From positions 17,106-81,105 of IMG/VR virus record IMGVR_UViG_3300033143_001219: a stretch of 64,000 nucleotides of DNA, one strand, 5' to 3'. Position 1 is the first letter of the stretch; the number at the start of each line of letters is the position of its first letter. This document shows positions 36,260-44,729 of the stretch, in pieces. Made by a program: the position numbers and the translations under genes. Source of the DNA: a virus. A model generated the notes under the pieces. It was not told where the DNA came from, ran no database searches, and saw nothing but the letters and a program-made list of their open reading frames with translations.

Positions 36260-36700
36260 CTAATTACTCTCTAAATCATACAATATTTTAATAGTCATCT
36301 CGCCTACGCCGATAGGTGCTAATAACCCTTCATCTGTGTTTATAGTTAATATTTGCATATCTTCTATCATTTTATTTGTATCATACTCTAGGGTGCCGAA
36401 CCCATCTATGATTCTTTCTATATCTTCTAGAATCCCTTCTAATTCTTCCTCTGGGTTTTCGCTTTTAACATATATTCTTATGTTTACTAAAAGGTTTGCC
36501 CATTTAAATGCTGATGGGAGGTAGTCTCTTGTTTCTTGTCCTGCTGTTAAAAATACAGTAGGGTAGTCATCTACCTCGTCCCAAAATTTTAATTTGTTGT
36601 AAACTCTACGTCTTAAGTCTGAATTATAGAGCCCTGCTCCATTCACTTCTTCAGAAATTGTGTTTACTAATGCAGTTACTATTTTTGTTCTATATGACAT
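36260..36700 (-). CDS. Tail terminator-like protein
   Basis: A 146-residue protein with MSYRTKIVTALVNTISEEV at the start, a YPTVFLTAG strand, then NIRIYVKSENPEEELEGILEDIERII and a C-terminal MTIKILYDLESN. The helix-strand order and 'VNIRIYVK' segment are typical of the gpU/T5 p142 tail-terminator fold that closes the tube before head joining. Supported by position directly upstream of the tube gene in the late operon. Confidence 0.6.
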   Translation of the reverse strand: MSYRTKIVTALVNTISEEVNGAGLYNSDLRRRVYNKLKFWDEVDDYPTVFLTAGQETRDYLPSAFKWANLLVNIRIYVKSENPEEELEGILEDIERIIDGFGTLEYDTNKMIEDMQILTINTDEGLLAPIGVGEMTIKILYDLESN

Positions 36701-37963
36701 TTATACTAACCCCAATGCTATGCCAGGAAACTTTCTCTTCATGATAGCTAATGCTAATTCTCTAATAGAACCCTCAATATATAAACTAGGGTTTCTTTTG
36801 AGTGTACCTAATCTATGACCGGGTGCAAATACTTCATAAGGATTTTTCTGATACGTATAAGTACCAGCTAATACTCCTGCTTTATTTCTTGTCAATGTAA
36901 GCATCTTTGCTGACTCAGCAAATCTACCTGTTTGATTTCTTAGTAATACCGGAGGATCATGTGGCTCTCCCATATTATCTTTAATTTGTTGAGATAGTGA
37001 TTCATTTATTAATGCCATTATACTAAATAATGGTAAATCCGCACCAGCTCCTAACTGTTTGAATGTTGGTAACTTTGGTAACTTTTTATTTTTAAGCTTA
37101 TCTCTAGCAGCTCTTACTTTCGTAGACCTTGCCTTTTTGATTTCAGTTTTACTTACATTCTTTCTATTCTGATTTCTACCTTTCTTACCTAGTATCGCGG
37201 TAGTTAACATATTCTGTACATCTTTTACAAAGTTTGGCGAAAAGCCAACATTTTGTATTCCTAGTTGTTGTGCTAACTCTTCCACTTTGTAAGTAGTCTT
37301 CAGTTCTTTTTCTACCATAGATACAACTAACTTAGACAATTTACCTTTATAAGCATTTATTGCAGTTGGCTTTACTTCTATGGAAATTTTGCCTCTACCA
37401 TTACTTAAACTAACATTTGTTTCTTTCAGTAGTTTAACTGATAATGACATATCATTTTCTGATAATGATATAAGCTCTGGTATTTCTTTTATGGTAGCTC
37501 CAGAACTGTTAAGATTTTTAATTTTACTTAGTACTACTTTAGCTTTACTTATAAGTACAGCTTGTCTTTTACTTATATTTCCTAAGTGTCTTAAGTTAGT
37601 TTCAAGTATATTCATTTTTAATAATGCTAATGATATATCACCCTTATCTAACATATCATCACTAAATATATTTCTAATATCTTGTAGATAAGCTAAGTTT
37701 TCTATACTACTGCCATCTACACTTTCATCTTTATTAGCTTTAACTATTTCTAAATTTATTATACTTATTAAGTAATCTTTTTCTTGTGCTAATAAATTCA
37801 TGTATTGCAAAGGTAAATCTTCTAAGATTCTACCTATTGATTTTGCTGTAACTGCGGATCTTTTCTTAGATGCAGTTTCAAATTGTTTTATTGATAAATG
37901 CACGGAATCAGAACTTGAGTTACCTAATACTTTGAAACTTTTAAAACTTTTAAATTTTATCAT
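36701..37963 (-). CDS. Head-tail joining / tail completion protein
   Basis: A 420-residue protein. The first 300 residues are helical and basic. The last 90 (residues ~325-420) contain PPVLLRNQTGRFAESAKML and NPYEVFAPGHRLGTLKRNPSLYIEGSIRELA, a pattern found in gp10/neck and tail-completion proteins where a Gly-His segment precedes a terminal helix. It lies between connector and tail terminator genes. The exact family is not certain, and no Shine-Dalgarno stands out; the start is three bases after the connector stop. Confidence 0.5.
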   Translation of the reverse strand: MIKFKSFKSFKVLGNSSSDSVHLSIKQFETASKKRSAVTAKSIGRILEDLPLQYMNLLAQEKDYLISIINLEIVKANKDESVDGSSIENLAYLQDIRNIFSDDMLDKGDISLALLKMNILETNLRHLGNISKRQAVLISKAKVVLSKIKNLNSSGATIKEIPELISLSENDMSLSVKLLKETNVSLSNGRGKISIEVKPTAINAYKGKLSKLVVSMVEKELKTTYKVEELAQQLGIQNVGFSPNFVKDVQNMLTTAILGKKGRNQNRKNVSKTEIKKARSTKVRAARDKLKNKKLPKLPTFKQLGAGADLPLFSIMALINESLSQQIKDNMGEPHDPPVLLRNQTGRFAESAKMLTLTRNKAGVLAGTYTYQKNPYEVFAPGHRLGTLKRNPSLYIEGSIRELALAIMKRKFPGIALGLV

Positions 37964-37965
37964 AA

Positions 37966-38541
37966 TTATAAATCAACAGACCTATAGTGATCTAGTACTC
38001 TTCTTATATGTGCAGGTAATCTAGCTGTGTTATCTGCCATAATTATATTTTCAACTGTAACGCCCGAAAAAGCTTTCTTAGCTGTATATTGTTCATCTAA
38101 AAAATACTCTACTAGATGCGCTGATGATAGTTTTAAATCTTCAGGTATTTTCTCATACCCTCCCTTATAAACTAACTCTACGCTGTTTGTTGGCACTACT
38201 GCGTCAACAAAACAATCAATAGTAGAAACTATTCGAGAATTCGCTGTATCTATTACATAGTGAGTATACTCGTCCAATGTAGTAGCATATGTTTCTCCGT
38301 TATCCGAAGAAGTCTTTAATGTAGTTACTGATACGATTGGGTATACAGATGGGTATATTTCAATATTTGTACCATCAAAGTATTCCGTTTTATCAGTTGT
38401 ATAATAATCAGTAAAAGACCTATTACAGTAACTAGATATAAATGAGTTTGTTGCTTTTATCACTTGCGTAATACCAGCATCTCTATCTGTACTTGTAATA
38501 TTTTTTATTGCTTTATACTCTTGTAATGTTAAAATTGCCAT
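37966..38541 (-). CDS. Head-tail connector (HK97 gp6-like adaptor)
   Basis: A 191-residue protein. It opens with MAILTLQEYKAIKNI and has ITQVIKATNSFISSYCNRSF, then VELVYKGGYEKIPEDLKLSSAHLVEYFLDE and a C-terminal RLPAHIRRVLDHYR. This matches the adaptor family that binds below the portal (gp6 of HK97): N-terminal helix pair, central beta insertion and a YxxGY...P.dl..a...l helix. AAGGATAACA precedes the start. Confidence 0.7.
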   Translation of the reverse strand: MAILTLQEYKAIKNITSTDRDAGITQVIKATNSFISSYCNRSFTDYYTTDKTEYFDGTNIEIYPSVYPIVSVTTLKTSSDNGETYATTLDEYTHYVIDTANSRIVSTIDCFVDAVVPTNSVELVYKGGYEKIPEDLKLSSAHLVEYFLDEQYTAKKAFSGVTVENIIMADNTARLPAHIRRVLDHYRSVDL

Positions 38542-38554
38542 TGTTATCCTTAAA

Positions 38555-38580
38555 AAGGGTGGGGGTGCAAAGCACCCCCT
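38555..38580 (-). terminator. Terminator after the capsid gene
   Basis: GGGGGTGC-AAA-GCACCCCC forms a strong stem; on the minus strand it is followed by ACCCTTTTTA. A second small hairpin (AACCT-TCTT-AGGTT) lies at 38,608-38,623. They sit directly downstream of the capsid gene and should set the level of late genes beyond it. Confidence 0.75.
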
Positions 38581-38646
38581 ACCTAAGCCAAATTAAGCAG
38601 CTCAAAAGTAAACCTAAGAAGGTTCACTGTTATCTTATTATGTAGC

Positions 38647-40587
38647 TTATGATGCTGGGTAAATTAATGCTGAAGAGCTTTTAGCTCCTGGAATTAATTC
38701 ACTGAAAGCAAATCTACGTGTAGCAACTAAAAGATTCTTTTGGTTTGCAATATCACGGTCACGTTCAACCATCATACCACGTAACTCACCAAATAAGAAG
38801 TTAGCTGAATTTAATGCAACTGCAGCTACTGTTCCAACTGCTGGTACAGCAAACGAATCAGATACAACTACTGGCGAACCATTAACTGAACCAATTTGTC
38901 CACGTAAGATAGTAGCCTTATCACCAACTAAATCAGAAGTACGGAAATCCGGATCTTCTAATAAGTCATAATATGCACCTTCACTTACAATGTAAACTAC
39001 GTCACTAGGATTTAAACCATAAGGACCCATTTGTCTACGTGTAGATTGTAAATCCGCAACAGTAATTGGGTTATTACTACCAAATGTACCATCTTGTGTG
39101 AAGCTACTACCATTATCTGTTGCAAGTGTTGCAACACCACTAATTAATGCAAGACCAGTTTGACCTGCAATAGTTTCAACACCTGCGTTACCACGAAGTA
39201 ATTCAGTATCTGTTGTGCGAGCCATTCTACGAACGATAGCGTTACGTACAATTGGTGCAATTGCGATAATTGAATCTTCTTCTTCTTCATATCCTAAATA
39301 CTCTTTAGAAGCTAATTTCTCAGCTTTTAATAGATTATCTGCTGGAGTATGAGTTCTAGCAACACCAGATGAATCTCCATTAGTAGATTTATATGCTGTA
39401 TCTGCTACCCATGATGCGTGTCCTGCTTCTGGGTTATATGGGAAAACTAAAGTTCTAGAAGTCATTTTAACTCTGTTTGAGAACATTGGCTCTAAGATTA
39501 GTTTATCTTGCATATCTTGATATAAGTTAGTAGAGAATAAAGTCTCCCAATCACTACCATCACCAGCTCCACCGGAATCCATGCCACCTAAGTGATCACC
39601 AATTTTTTCGATGTATGCTTTATATGAATCTAATTCCACAATACTCTTGCCCATAATTTTAGATGTTAAAACGAACTTATCAATTTCGTCCTGTGCAACT
39701 TGCTTATTAGAACGATTATCATCAAAACGCATTTTAGATGTAGTTAAAGCAATAATTTCATCTTGCTTTTCTTTCAAATCAGTTTCTAATGCTTTTAATG
39801 ATTCCGCTATAGTTTGATCTTTAGCTTCAAGTCGTGCTTCAAGCTCTTTAACTAAACGTTCTGCGCCGGACGTACCAGCTTCAGCAGCAAGAGTAGCAAT
39901 TTCTGCTTTCTTCTTGTCTGCAGCTTCTTTTTCAGCAAATGCTTTTTCAATAGCCTTTGTTTCTAATTTTTTAACCTCTTCAGGTGTTAAATTAATTGTG
40001 TCTTTACTCACAGTTATTTCTCCTTTGTTTACAGTAGTATCCAGATCTGTATCTGGTAACTGTATATTATCATTGTTGAATAAGTTTTTAAACTCATTAT
40101 ATTCTTCTTCATCTTTAAAAGATTTTTTCACAGAAAATATAGATTCGGCATTTGCTGGAATACTAACTACTGATAGTTCATATAGTTCGAGATCTTTTAT
40201 TACAAAGATATCGGTGTCAGTGTCATAGTCGGCATCTTTGACTCTAAACCCTACTGAAAAAGCTTTTAGTACTCCTTCTTTTACTAGGTTATAAACGTCA
40301 CCAGCAGACTTGCTGATTTCGGCTATAACTCGTAAACCTTTATTATTTACGCTATAATCTGTTACCTCTCCAATAGGTTTTTCGTGATTATGAAAAGCAA
40401 GAACAATAGGATTTAGTAGATAATTATCCATCCCACCCTTAGTCCATGCTTCTTCAAGTATTACATCACCTACCCTATCTTTGTTTGTAGTATTTGCGTA
40501 ACCTTCGATCGTGATAGTTTCTTTATCATCACTAACAGACTTAACTCTAAAAATAGAAGTTAGCTGCATATTTTTATTCATTTCCAT
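38647..40587 (-). CDS. Prohead protease - scaffold - major capsid fusion protein
   Basis: A 646-residue protein from ATG 40587 (AGAGGATTCCGATA upstream); ATG 40629 in frame is less likely. Residues ~7-155 are an HK97-type prohead protease (peptidase U35): VLAFHNHEKPIGEV with H66/H68 and LKAFSVGFR with S111, then LYELSVVSIPAN. Residues ~190-295 are a charged coiled coil like a scaffolding delta domain. From ~310 on comes the HK97-fold capsid part, with DSYKAYIEKIGD, WETLFSTNLYQDMQDK and C-terminal VERDRDIANQKNLLVATRRFAF. Most phages encode protease and capsid separately; here one polypeptide must supply both, so the protease presumably cuts itself free after assembly. Confidence 0.85.
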   Translation of the reverse strand: MEMNKNMQLTSIFRVKSVSDDKETITIEGYANTTNKDRVGDVILEEAWTKGGMDNYLLNPIVLAFHNHEKPIGEVTDYSVNNKGLRVIAEISKSAGDVYNLVKEGVLKAFSVGFRVKDADYDTDTDIFVIKDLELYELSVVSIPANAESIFSVKKSFKDEEEYNEFKNLFNNDNIQLPDTDLDTTVNKGEITVSKDTINLTPEEVKKLETKAIEKAFAEKEAADKKKAEIATLAAEAGTSGAERLVKELEARLEAKDQTIAESLKALETDLKEKQDEIIALTTSKMRFDDNRSNKQVAQDEIDKFVLTSKIMGKSIVELDSYKAYIEKIGDHLGGMDSGGAGDGSDWETLFSTNLYQDMQDKLILEPMFSNRVKMTSRTLVFPYNPEAGHASWVADTAYKSTNGDSSGVARTHTPADNLLKAEKLASKEYLGYEEEEDSIIAIAPIVRNAIVRRMARTTDTELLRGNAGVETIAGQTGLALISGVATLATDNGSSFTQDGTFGSNNPITVADLQSTRRQMGPYGLNPSDVVYIVSEGAYYDLLEDPDFRTSDLVGDKATILRGQIGSVNGSPVVVSDSFAVPAVGTVAAVALNSANFLFGELRGMMVERDRDIANQKNLLVATRRFAFSELIPGAKSSSALIYPAS

Positions 40588-41770
40588 TATCGGAATCCTC
40601 TTTTTTAGGTGCTCCACCTTCTCCTGCATCTAAAGCTGATCCAGCTATGTTTGCGGGTAAGATTAAGTCATCTGCAAATTCAGAATCTGAATCTTCGTAG
40701 CGTAATTCCGCCCTAGCTTCATTTCTTGATATAATACCAGCGTTAACTAAAGTACTATAGTAATTTGCAGAATCTCTAAGTTCCGGTCTCAGTGCTAATA
40801 CATTTTGCGATATAGGTTTTATATCATAACCAAAGAAATATTCTAAACTTTGTATGGTCTTATTAACTAAGGGCATAACTGTGTTTATATAAAACATTCT
40901 TAAGTTTGGGTTTATATTTGCGTTGTTCCCAGAATCTAGTAATAGTGGAGGTACTCCTAAAGCTTTAAGTATTGCTTGCTCTTGTATTTTAATACTTTCC
41001 GAGAAATCAAGTTCTTTAAAGTTATACTTAGATAAGGATTCCACTGAGAAATCTCCATCTAATACCATAGGTCTCTTTCCACCCCTACGTGGGTTATATT
41101 TTGACATCCATTGGTGAACTATTCTATCCTTAACTCTCTGCGAAAGAGGATTAGGGGTTTTAAGAATAATACCCGGTATTGCTGAGTTGTCAAAAAAGTT
41201 CTTTTGAAAATCATTCATGCTCATTAATAGGTTAATATTTGATTTAGCGGAGTCTAATCTAGATTTTCCTTCGTAGATCGAATCTCCGGAATTATCTTTG
41301 ATATGTATTACTTCATTTGGTTTAAATGTAGTATTTCCATATCTAAATCCTTTTATGTATGTTTTTTTGTCCGTAATAATTTCAGTCTTCAAAGCTGGAA
41401 GATTGTACATAAATACACCATCATAGTATATAAACGCATCACCTTCTAGTATTAAATCTGTATATATATTCCTAAAGAATACATCTGCACTATGATACGG
41501 ATTAGGTCTAAATGTAAGTAACTGAGTTAGTTTCTTCTTTCGTATCCGTGTTTCTGAAGTAAACCAATCCTGTATTTCACCTACATCCATCTTGATATCA
41601 GCACATGCGTCTATAATTAAATCTACACCTCTACTGACAGTTCCAACTGTATTATAAGCCTTTTGATTATTATAATGATCTCTAGATGGAGATACTGTAT
41701 CTCCAAAATCATCTGATATTTCGGGCTGAGCTGGGTTAATTTTTTCTCTTATTTTATCCCATATATTCAT
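40574..41770 (-). CDS. Portal protein (HK97 family)
   Basis: A 398-residue protein forming the dodecameric DNA gate of the capsid. Typical features: VGTVSRGVDLIIDACADI near the N-terminus, LLTFRPNPYHSADVFFRNIYTDLILEGDAFIYY at ~83-115, PNEVIHIKD, the stem helix region SAIPGIILKTPNP, and ILKALGVPPLLLD...NPNLRMFYINTVMPL. The C-terminus is acidic and low-complexity. AAGGGTAAACAC precedes the start. The end overlaps the protease-capsid gene by 14 bases. Confidence 0.9.
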   Translation of the reverse strand: MNIWDKIREKINPAQPEISDDFGDTVSPSRDHYNNQKAYNTVGTVSRGVDLIIDACADIKMDVGEIQDWFTSETRIRKKKLTQLLTFRPNPYHSADVFFRNIYTDLILEGDAFIYYDGVFMYNLPALKTEIITDKKTYIKGFRYGNTTFKPNEVIHIKDNSGDSIYEGKSRLDSAKSNINLLMSMNDFQKNFFDNSAIPGIILKTPNPLSQRVKDRIVHQWMSKYNPRRGGKRPMVLDGDFSVESLSKYNFKELDFSESIKIQEQAILKALGVPPLLLDSGNNANINPNLRMFYINTVMPLVNKTIQSLEYFFGYDIKPISQNVLALRPELRDSANYYSTLVNAGIISRNEARAELRYEDSDSEFADDLILPANIAGSALDAGEGGAPKKEDSDNGNE

Positions 41771-41794
41771 GTGTTTACCCTTAAAGTAAGTAGC

Positions 41795-41812
41795 CCCTTT
41801 CGAGGCTACCCA
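41795..41812 (-). terminator. Hairpin upstream of the portal gene
   Basis: On the minus strand GTAGCC-TCGAAAGG-GGCTAC forms a six-pair stem ahead of TTACTTTAAG. There is no strong T-run, so it is more likely a processing or partial termination signal between the 41,826 gene and portal. Confidence 0.4.
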
Positions 41813-41825
41813 TATCCATAAACTA

Positions 41826-42608
41826 TTAAGCTGATGGTAAGAACGCTAATGCTGTTCCTTGACCTTCTCTTAATAATTCCCAAGCTGCGCCGTCCCATCT
41901 AAATTCAGCACTCATACCTATTTCACCAGTAGTGAACAATGCTTCTACGGAAGCTGTTCCTGCGTCTGCTAAATGACCAACTAATGTTGGTGTGTCAGAA
42001 CCTGCTGCTGCTTTGATAACTACTAGTACTGTATCGCCTACACTATTTCCGTCGTCTACAACATAGTACTCTTTATCTTGCGTACTACCTGTAGTATCAA
42101 TTGAAGAGTATTTATAGTTACCAGATACAACTTTTGCTGCTCTACCTAAAGATGCAGTTACTGGTTGAGTTAAAGTTGTAATATCCGCTGTCCCACCTAA
42201 AGTTACTCCATTACCTCTAACTCCTGGGTAGAATGTTAACGTTAATGTAGCTGTTGTGAAATCACAACCTACTGCATCTACAGGATATAAATAACCCCAT
42301 GCACCAGTAGTTTCTGTTTCTGCTAAAACCTGAGCTTCTAAACTAGCTCCTGCTGTTGCTAAGTCAGTGATAGCTTGAAATAAATGTGGATCTGCTGCAG
42401 TACCTGCTGATGTTCCAGCAGCTTCTGATGCACCCGCTTGCGCTTCAAATACATAATCACCAATAATTACTGTTTCACCAGCTAAAGGGATATCTGTAAA
42501 TAAGATTGAACCTACTGCCAATCTACCTGCGGCACCTACAAATTCTTCTGTACCCATCATAGCATTATAAAGACGTGCTCTTGATTTGTTTTTACTAATA
42601 TTTTTCAT
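41826..42608 (-). CDS. Possible capsid decoration protein
   Basis: A 260-residue protein rich in Ala, Gly and Thr, predicted all-beta after a short basic N-terminus (MKNISKNKSRARLYNAMMGT). It contains VIIGDYVFEAQAG, DTVLVVIKAAAGSDT and ends with FRWDGAAWELLREG. Its place just before portal and capsid genes, and its good AGGAGAAACA ribosome-binding site with hairpin downstream, fit an abundant head protein. No family match is remembered, so the decoration role is inference. Confidence 0.45.
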   Translation of the reverse strand: MKNISKNKSRARLYNAMMGTEEFVGAAGRLAVGSILFTDIPLAGETVIIGDYVFEAQAGASEAAGTSAGTAADPHLFQAITDLATAGASLEAQVLAETETTGAWGYLYPVDAVGCDFTTATLTLTFYPGVRGNGVTLGGTADITTLTQPVTASLGRAAKVVSGNYKYSSIDTTGSTQDKEYYVVDDGNSVGDTVLVVIKAAAGSDTPTLVGHLADAGTASVEALFTTGEIGMSAEFRWDGAAWELLREGQGTALAFLPSA

Positions 42609-42653
42609 TGTTTCTCCTAGTCCTTCTCTACGTTATTATAATTATTGTATAGA

Positions 42654-43025
42654 TTAGTTATTATATTTAAGTTTTTGTTTTTCGCACCAGCGTTCTTGCT
42701 TCGCAGCAGTACTTAATGCCGGTACTTTACCATAGACTTTATGAAGTCTATTCATGTGATGAAACTTACATAATGTAATAGTCTTATTATATATCTCATC
42801 ATGAAATTTTTCTTTAAAGACTTCACGATGTTCTAATATATCATCCACACTATTAATTGTGATTTTTTCATCTTTCTTCCACTTTAACCAAAGCAGAGTC
42901 ATTGAAAAGAAATGATGGAACTGTAATTCTTCTTCTGAGTTGCATATATAACAAGCATTTGCTTTCTTATATGCACCTTTAGCTAAGTCTCTTACATATT
43001 TTATCTCATCTCTTTTTAAATCCAT
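42654..43025 (-). CDS. HNH-type nuclease-like protein
   Basis: A 123-residue protein. A CYIC knuckle is followed by LQFHHFFSM, then TLCKFHHMNRLHKVYGKVP: cysteine pairs and HH motifs as in HNH/treble-clef nucleases of phages. HNH proteins near terminase and portal genes help DNA packaging in several siphophages; others are homing endonucleases. The classical central Asn is not obvious apart from N in HHMN, so activity is uncertain. Confidence 0.6.
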   Translation of the reverse strand: MDLKRDEIKYVRDLAKGAYKKANACYICNSEEELQFHHFFSMTLLWLKWKKDEKITINSVDDILEHREVFKEKFHDEIYNKTITLCKFHHMNRLHKVYGKVPALSTAAKQERWCEKQKLKYNN

Positions 43026-43027
43026 TT

Positions 43028-43405
43028 TTACTTTTCCTTATGTATATGTATACTGTCTTTACGTCTAGATTGTTCCCTATCTATTCTATATACTTTTCCA
43101 GATTGCTTATCAATTTTTCGTTCTAATTTATCAATTAAATCAATAAGTCTACCTAGACCTCCGTTATATTCAGCGGTGAGAGTTTCTAATTTAATAACTC
43201 TCTCTAATAAATCAGGTCTTTGTTTAAACTGGGCAACGTCACTTGTTAATGTTGCTGCCCACCAAACTGTAGATACTATATTAACTAGTAATAAACCTAT
43301 AATAGATAGTGATAAACTTTTTGTCTGATGCCAATGTATATCACCAACTATAACTCTTCTTTCTTTACCTTGATATAAGGGTGCTTCATTTTTATCTTTT
43401 GACAT
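43028..43405 (-). CDS. Single-pass membrane protein with coiled coil
   Basis: A 125-residue protein: a short N-terminal region, one transmembrane helix (about residues 32-52, LSIIGLLLVNIVSTVWWAATL), then a heptad-type helix (RVIKLETLTAEYNGGLGRLIDLIDKLERKID) and a basic end. This topology is shared by small phage proteins of unknown function often encoded near virion genes, and by inner-membrane spanins. It is far from the lysis genes, so a spanin role is not favoured. Confidence 0.5.
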   Translation of the reverse strand: MSKDKNEAPLYQGKERRVIVGDIHWHQTKSLSLSIIGLLLVNIVSTVWWAATLTSDVAQFKQRPDLLERVIKLETLTAEYNGGLGRLIDLIDKLERKIDKQSGKVYRIDREQSRRKDSIHIHKEK

Positions 43406-44521
43406 TTATTTTAGTCCTAAGTATTTTGGTAAACTTAGTGCAGCACTTTCTTCCCACACACGTGTGGATGTTACTTGGTCTGCTATTGTAGTTCCCGTAC
43501 TATTATCTGATATTTTCATTCCATCTCGTAAAGCTACTGTTCCATCCGTGTTTCCAGCTTGTAAAACACATAAACCCGATAACACATCTATACATACTAT
43601 AGAATTGGCATCTGTTATGCCTGTTACTTCAAAAGGTCCTGCGTGACCCCTTATTGCACAACTTGCATGTCCATTTACATCTAATACAGGTCTTAAAATA
43701 GACTCTGCTCTAATAGTAAATGATCTAACAATTGTAAATACTCCACCAAGCACATAAGGCCCAGCACCTGCATATCCAAGATTATGAGCCTCTCCCTGTA
43801 AACCTGTCACACCATCGGGGTGCAGATCAACATTTTCAAAACGCATAGTAGTTCCATTTAAATCACCCTTAATACATAGATTTTTAAATACTGTATTTGT
43901 AGTTGAGGAACCCGCAGTTAAGTCTAAAATTGTTGAATTAGAACTAACGGCTTGTACTACATAATTATCAATATTTTCTGCTGCACCTATAGTTAGGTTT
44001 CCAATAATATGTATTACTTTAATACCATAAATATTAGAAATAGCTTTCGTATCTGTTAAATTATTTGAAGGACTACTAGGAGTTCCTGCAGGATAATCAG
44101 TTCCAGATATTCCATTTGCAACATCTATTGTTATTACATCATTAAATGTACCATGATTTAAGAATATAGGATCAATGAAACCAGTAGTATTATTAGTATT
44201 AACACTTACTTGATTTTTTACCTCTACATCTCGAATATTAGTATTACCATTAATAATGTTAACGGAGTATAACCCATCTTCAAATTGTAGTTCATAATAA
44301 TCTTCATTAACTTCTGTAATACTTGGTGTGGAAGAAGTTGCTGATATACGTGAATATATTACAGGAGATACAATACCTTCTGGACTATCTGCATAATCTC
44401 TTAATAGTTGCCAAAATACATCTACTGTTAACTTGTATTTAGTACCTATATCCAATGTTAAATCAGATTTAGGTAATGTTATTAACCAAGGGGTAACTGT
44501 ATAATCAACACTAATTGCCAT
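43406..44521 (-). CDS. Beta-helix type virion protein, unassigned
   Basis: A 371-residue protein from ATG 44521, preceded by GGAAGTACGGAA and overlapping the previous gene by 11 bases. The first 110 residues (DYTVTPWLITLPKSDLTLDI...DYYELQFEDG) are a distinct domain; the remainder has regularly spaced Asn/Gly and short strands (IIGNLTIGAAENIDNYVVQAV), typical of beta-helix or beta-solenoid proteins. Part of the group of surface-type genes between terminase and portal. Function not known. Confidence 0.5.
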   Translation of the reverse strand: MAISVDYTVTPWLITLPKSDLTLDIGTKYKLTVDVFWQLLRDYADSPEGIVSPVIYSRISATSSTPSITEVNEDYYELQFEDGLYSVNIINGNTNIRDVEVKNQVSVNTNNTTGFIDPIFLNHGTFNDVITIDVANGISGTDYPAGTPSSPSNNLTDTKAISNIYGIKVIHIIGNLTIGAAENIDNYVVQAVSSNSTILDLTAGSSTTNTVFKNLCIKGDLNGTTMRFENVDLHPDGVTGLQGEAHNLGYAGAGPYVLGGVFTIVRSFTIRAESILRPVLDVNGHASCAIRGHAGPFEVTGITDANSIVCIDVLSGLCVLQAGNTDGTVALRDGMKISDNSTGTTIADQVTSTRVWEESAALSLPKYLGLK

Positions 44522-44720
44522 TTTCCGTACTTCCACCATTGAAGCTTTTAGTTAGCATTAGATTAATCTTATTATTCATTAGACCCAATTTTTCATCTTG
44601 AGTTCTAATTAATGCCTCTAAAAAGTCTACTTTTAATCTTAATTCATCCACAGCTTTTAAAGCCACCATAGTATTGCGCTTTACAACTTCTTCTCTTGCT
44701 TTTGCTATTGCATCATCCAT
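44511..44720 (-). CDS. Small coiled-coil protein
   Basis: A 69-residue protein with a continuous amphipathic helix (AIAKAREEVVKRNTMVALKAVDELRLKV, FLEALIRTQDEKLGLM) and a flexible Asn/Gly end. AAGGAAATAAT precedes the start. Might be an oligomerisation partner or chaperone for the neighbouring beta proteins; no family recognised. Confidence 0.55.
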   Translation of the reverse strand: MDDAIAKAREEVVKRNTMVALKAVDELRLKVDFLEALIRTQDEKLGLMNNKINLMLTKSFNGGSTENGN

Positions 44721-44729
44721 ATTATTTCC

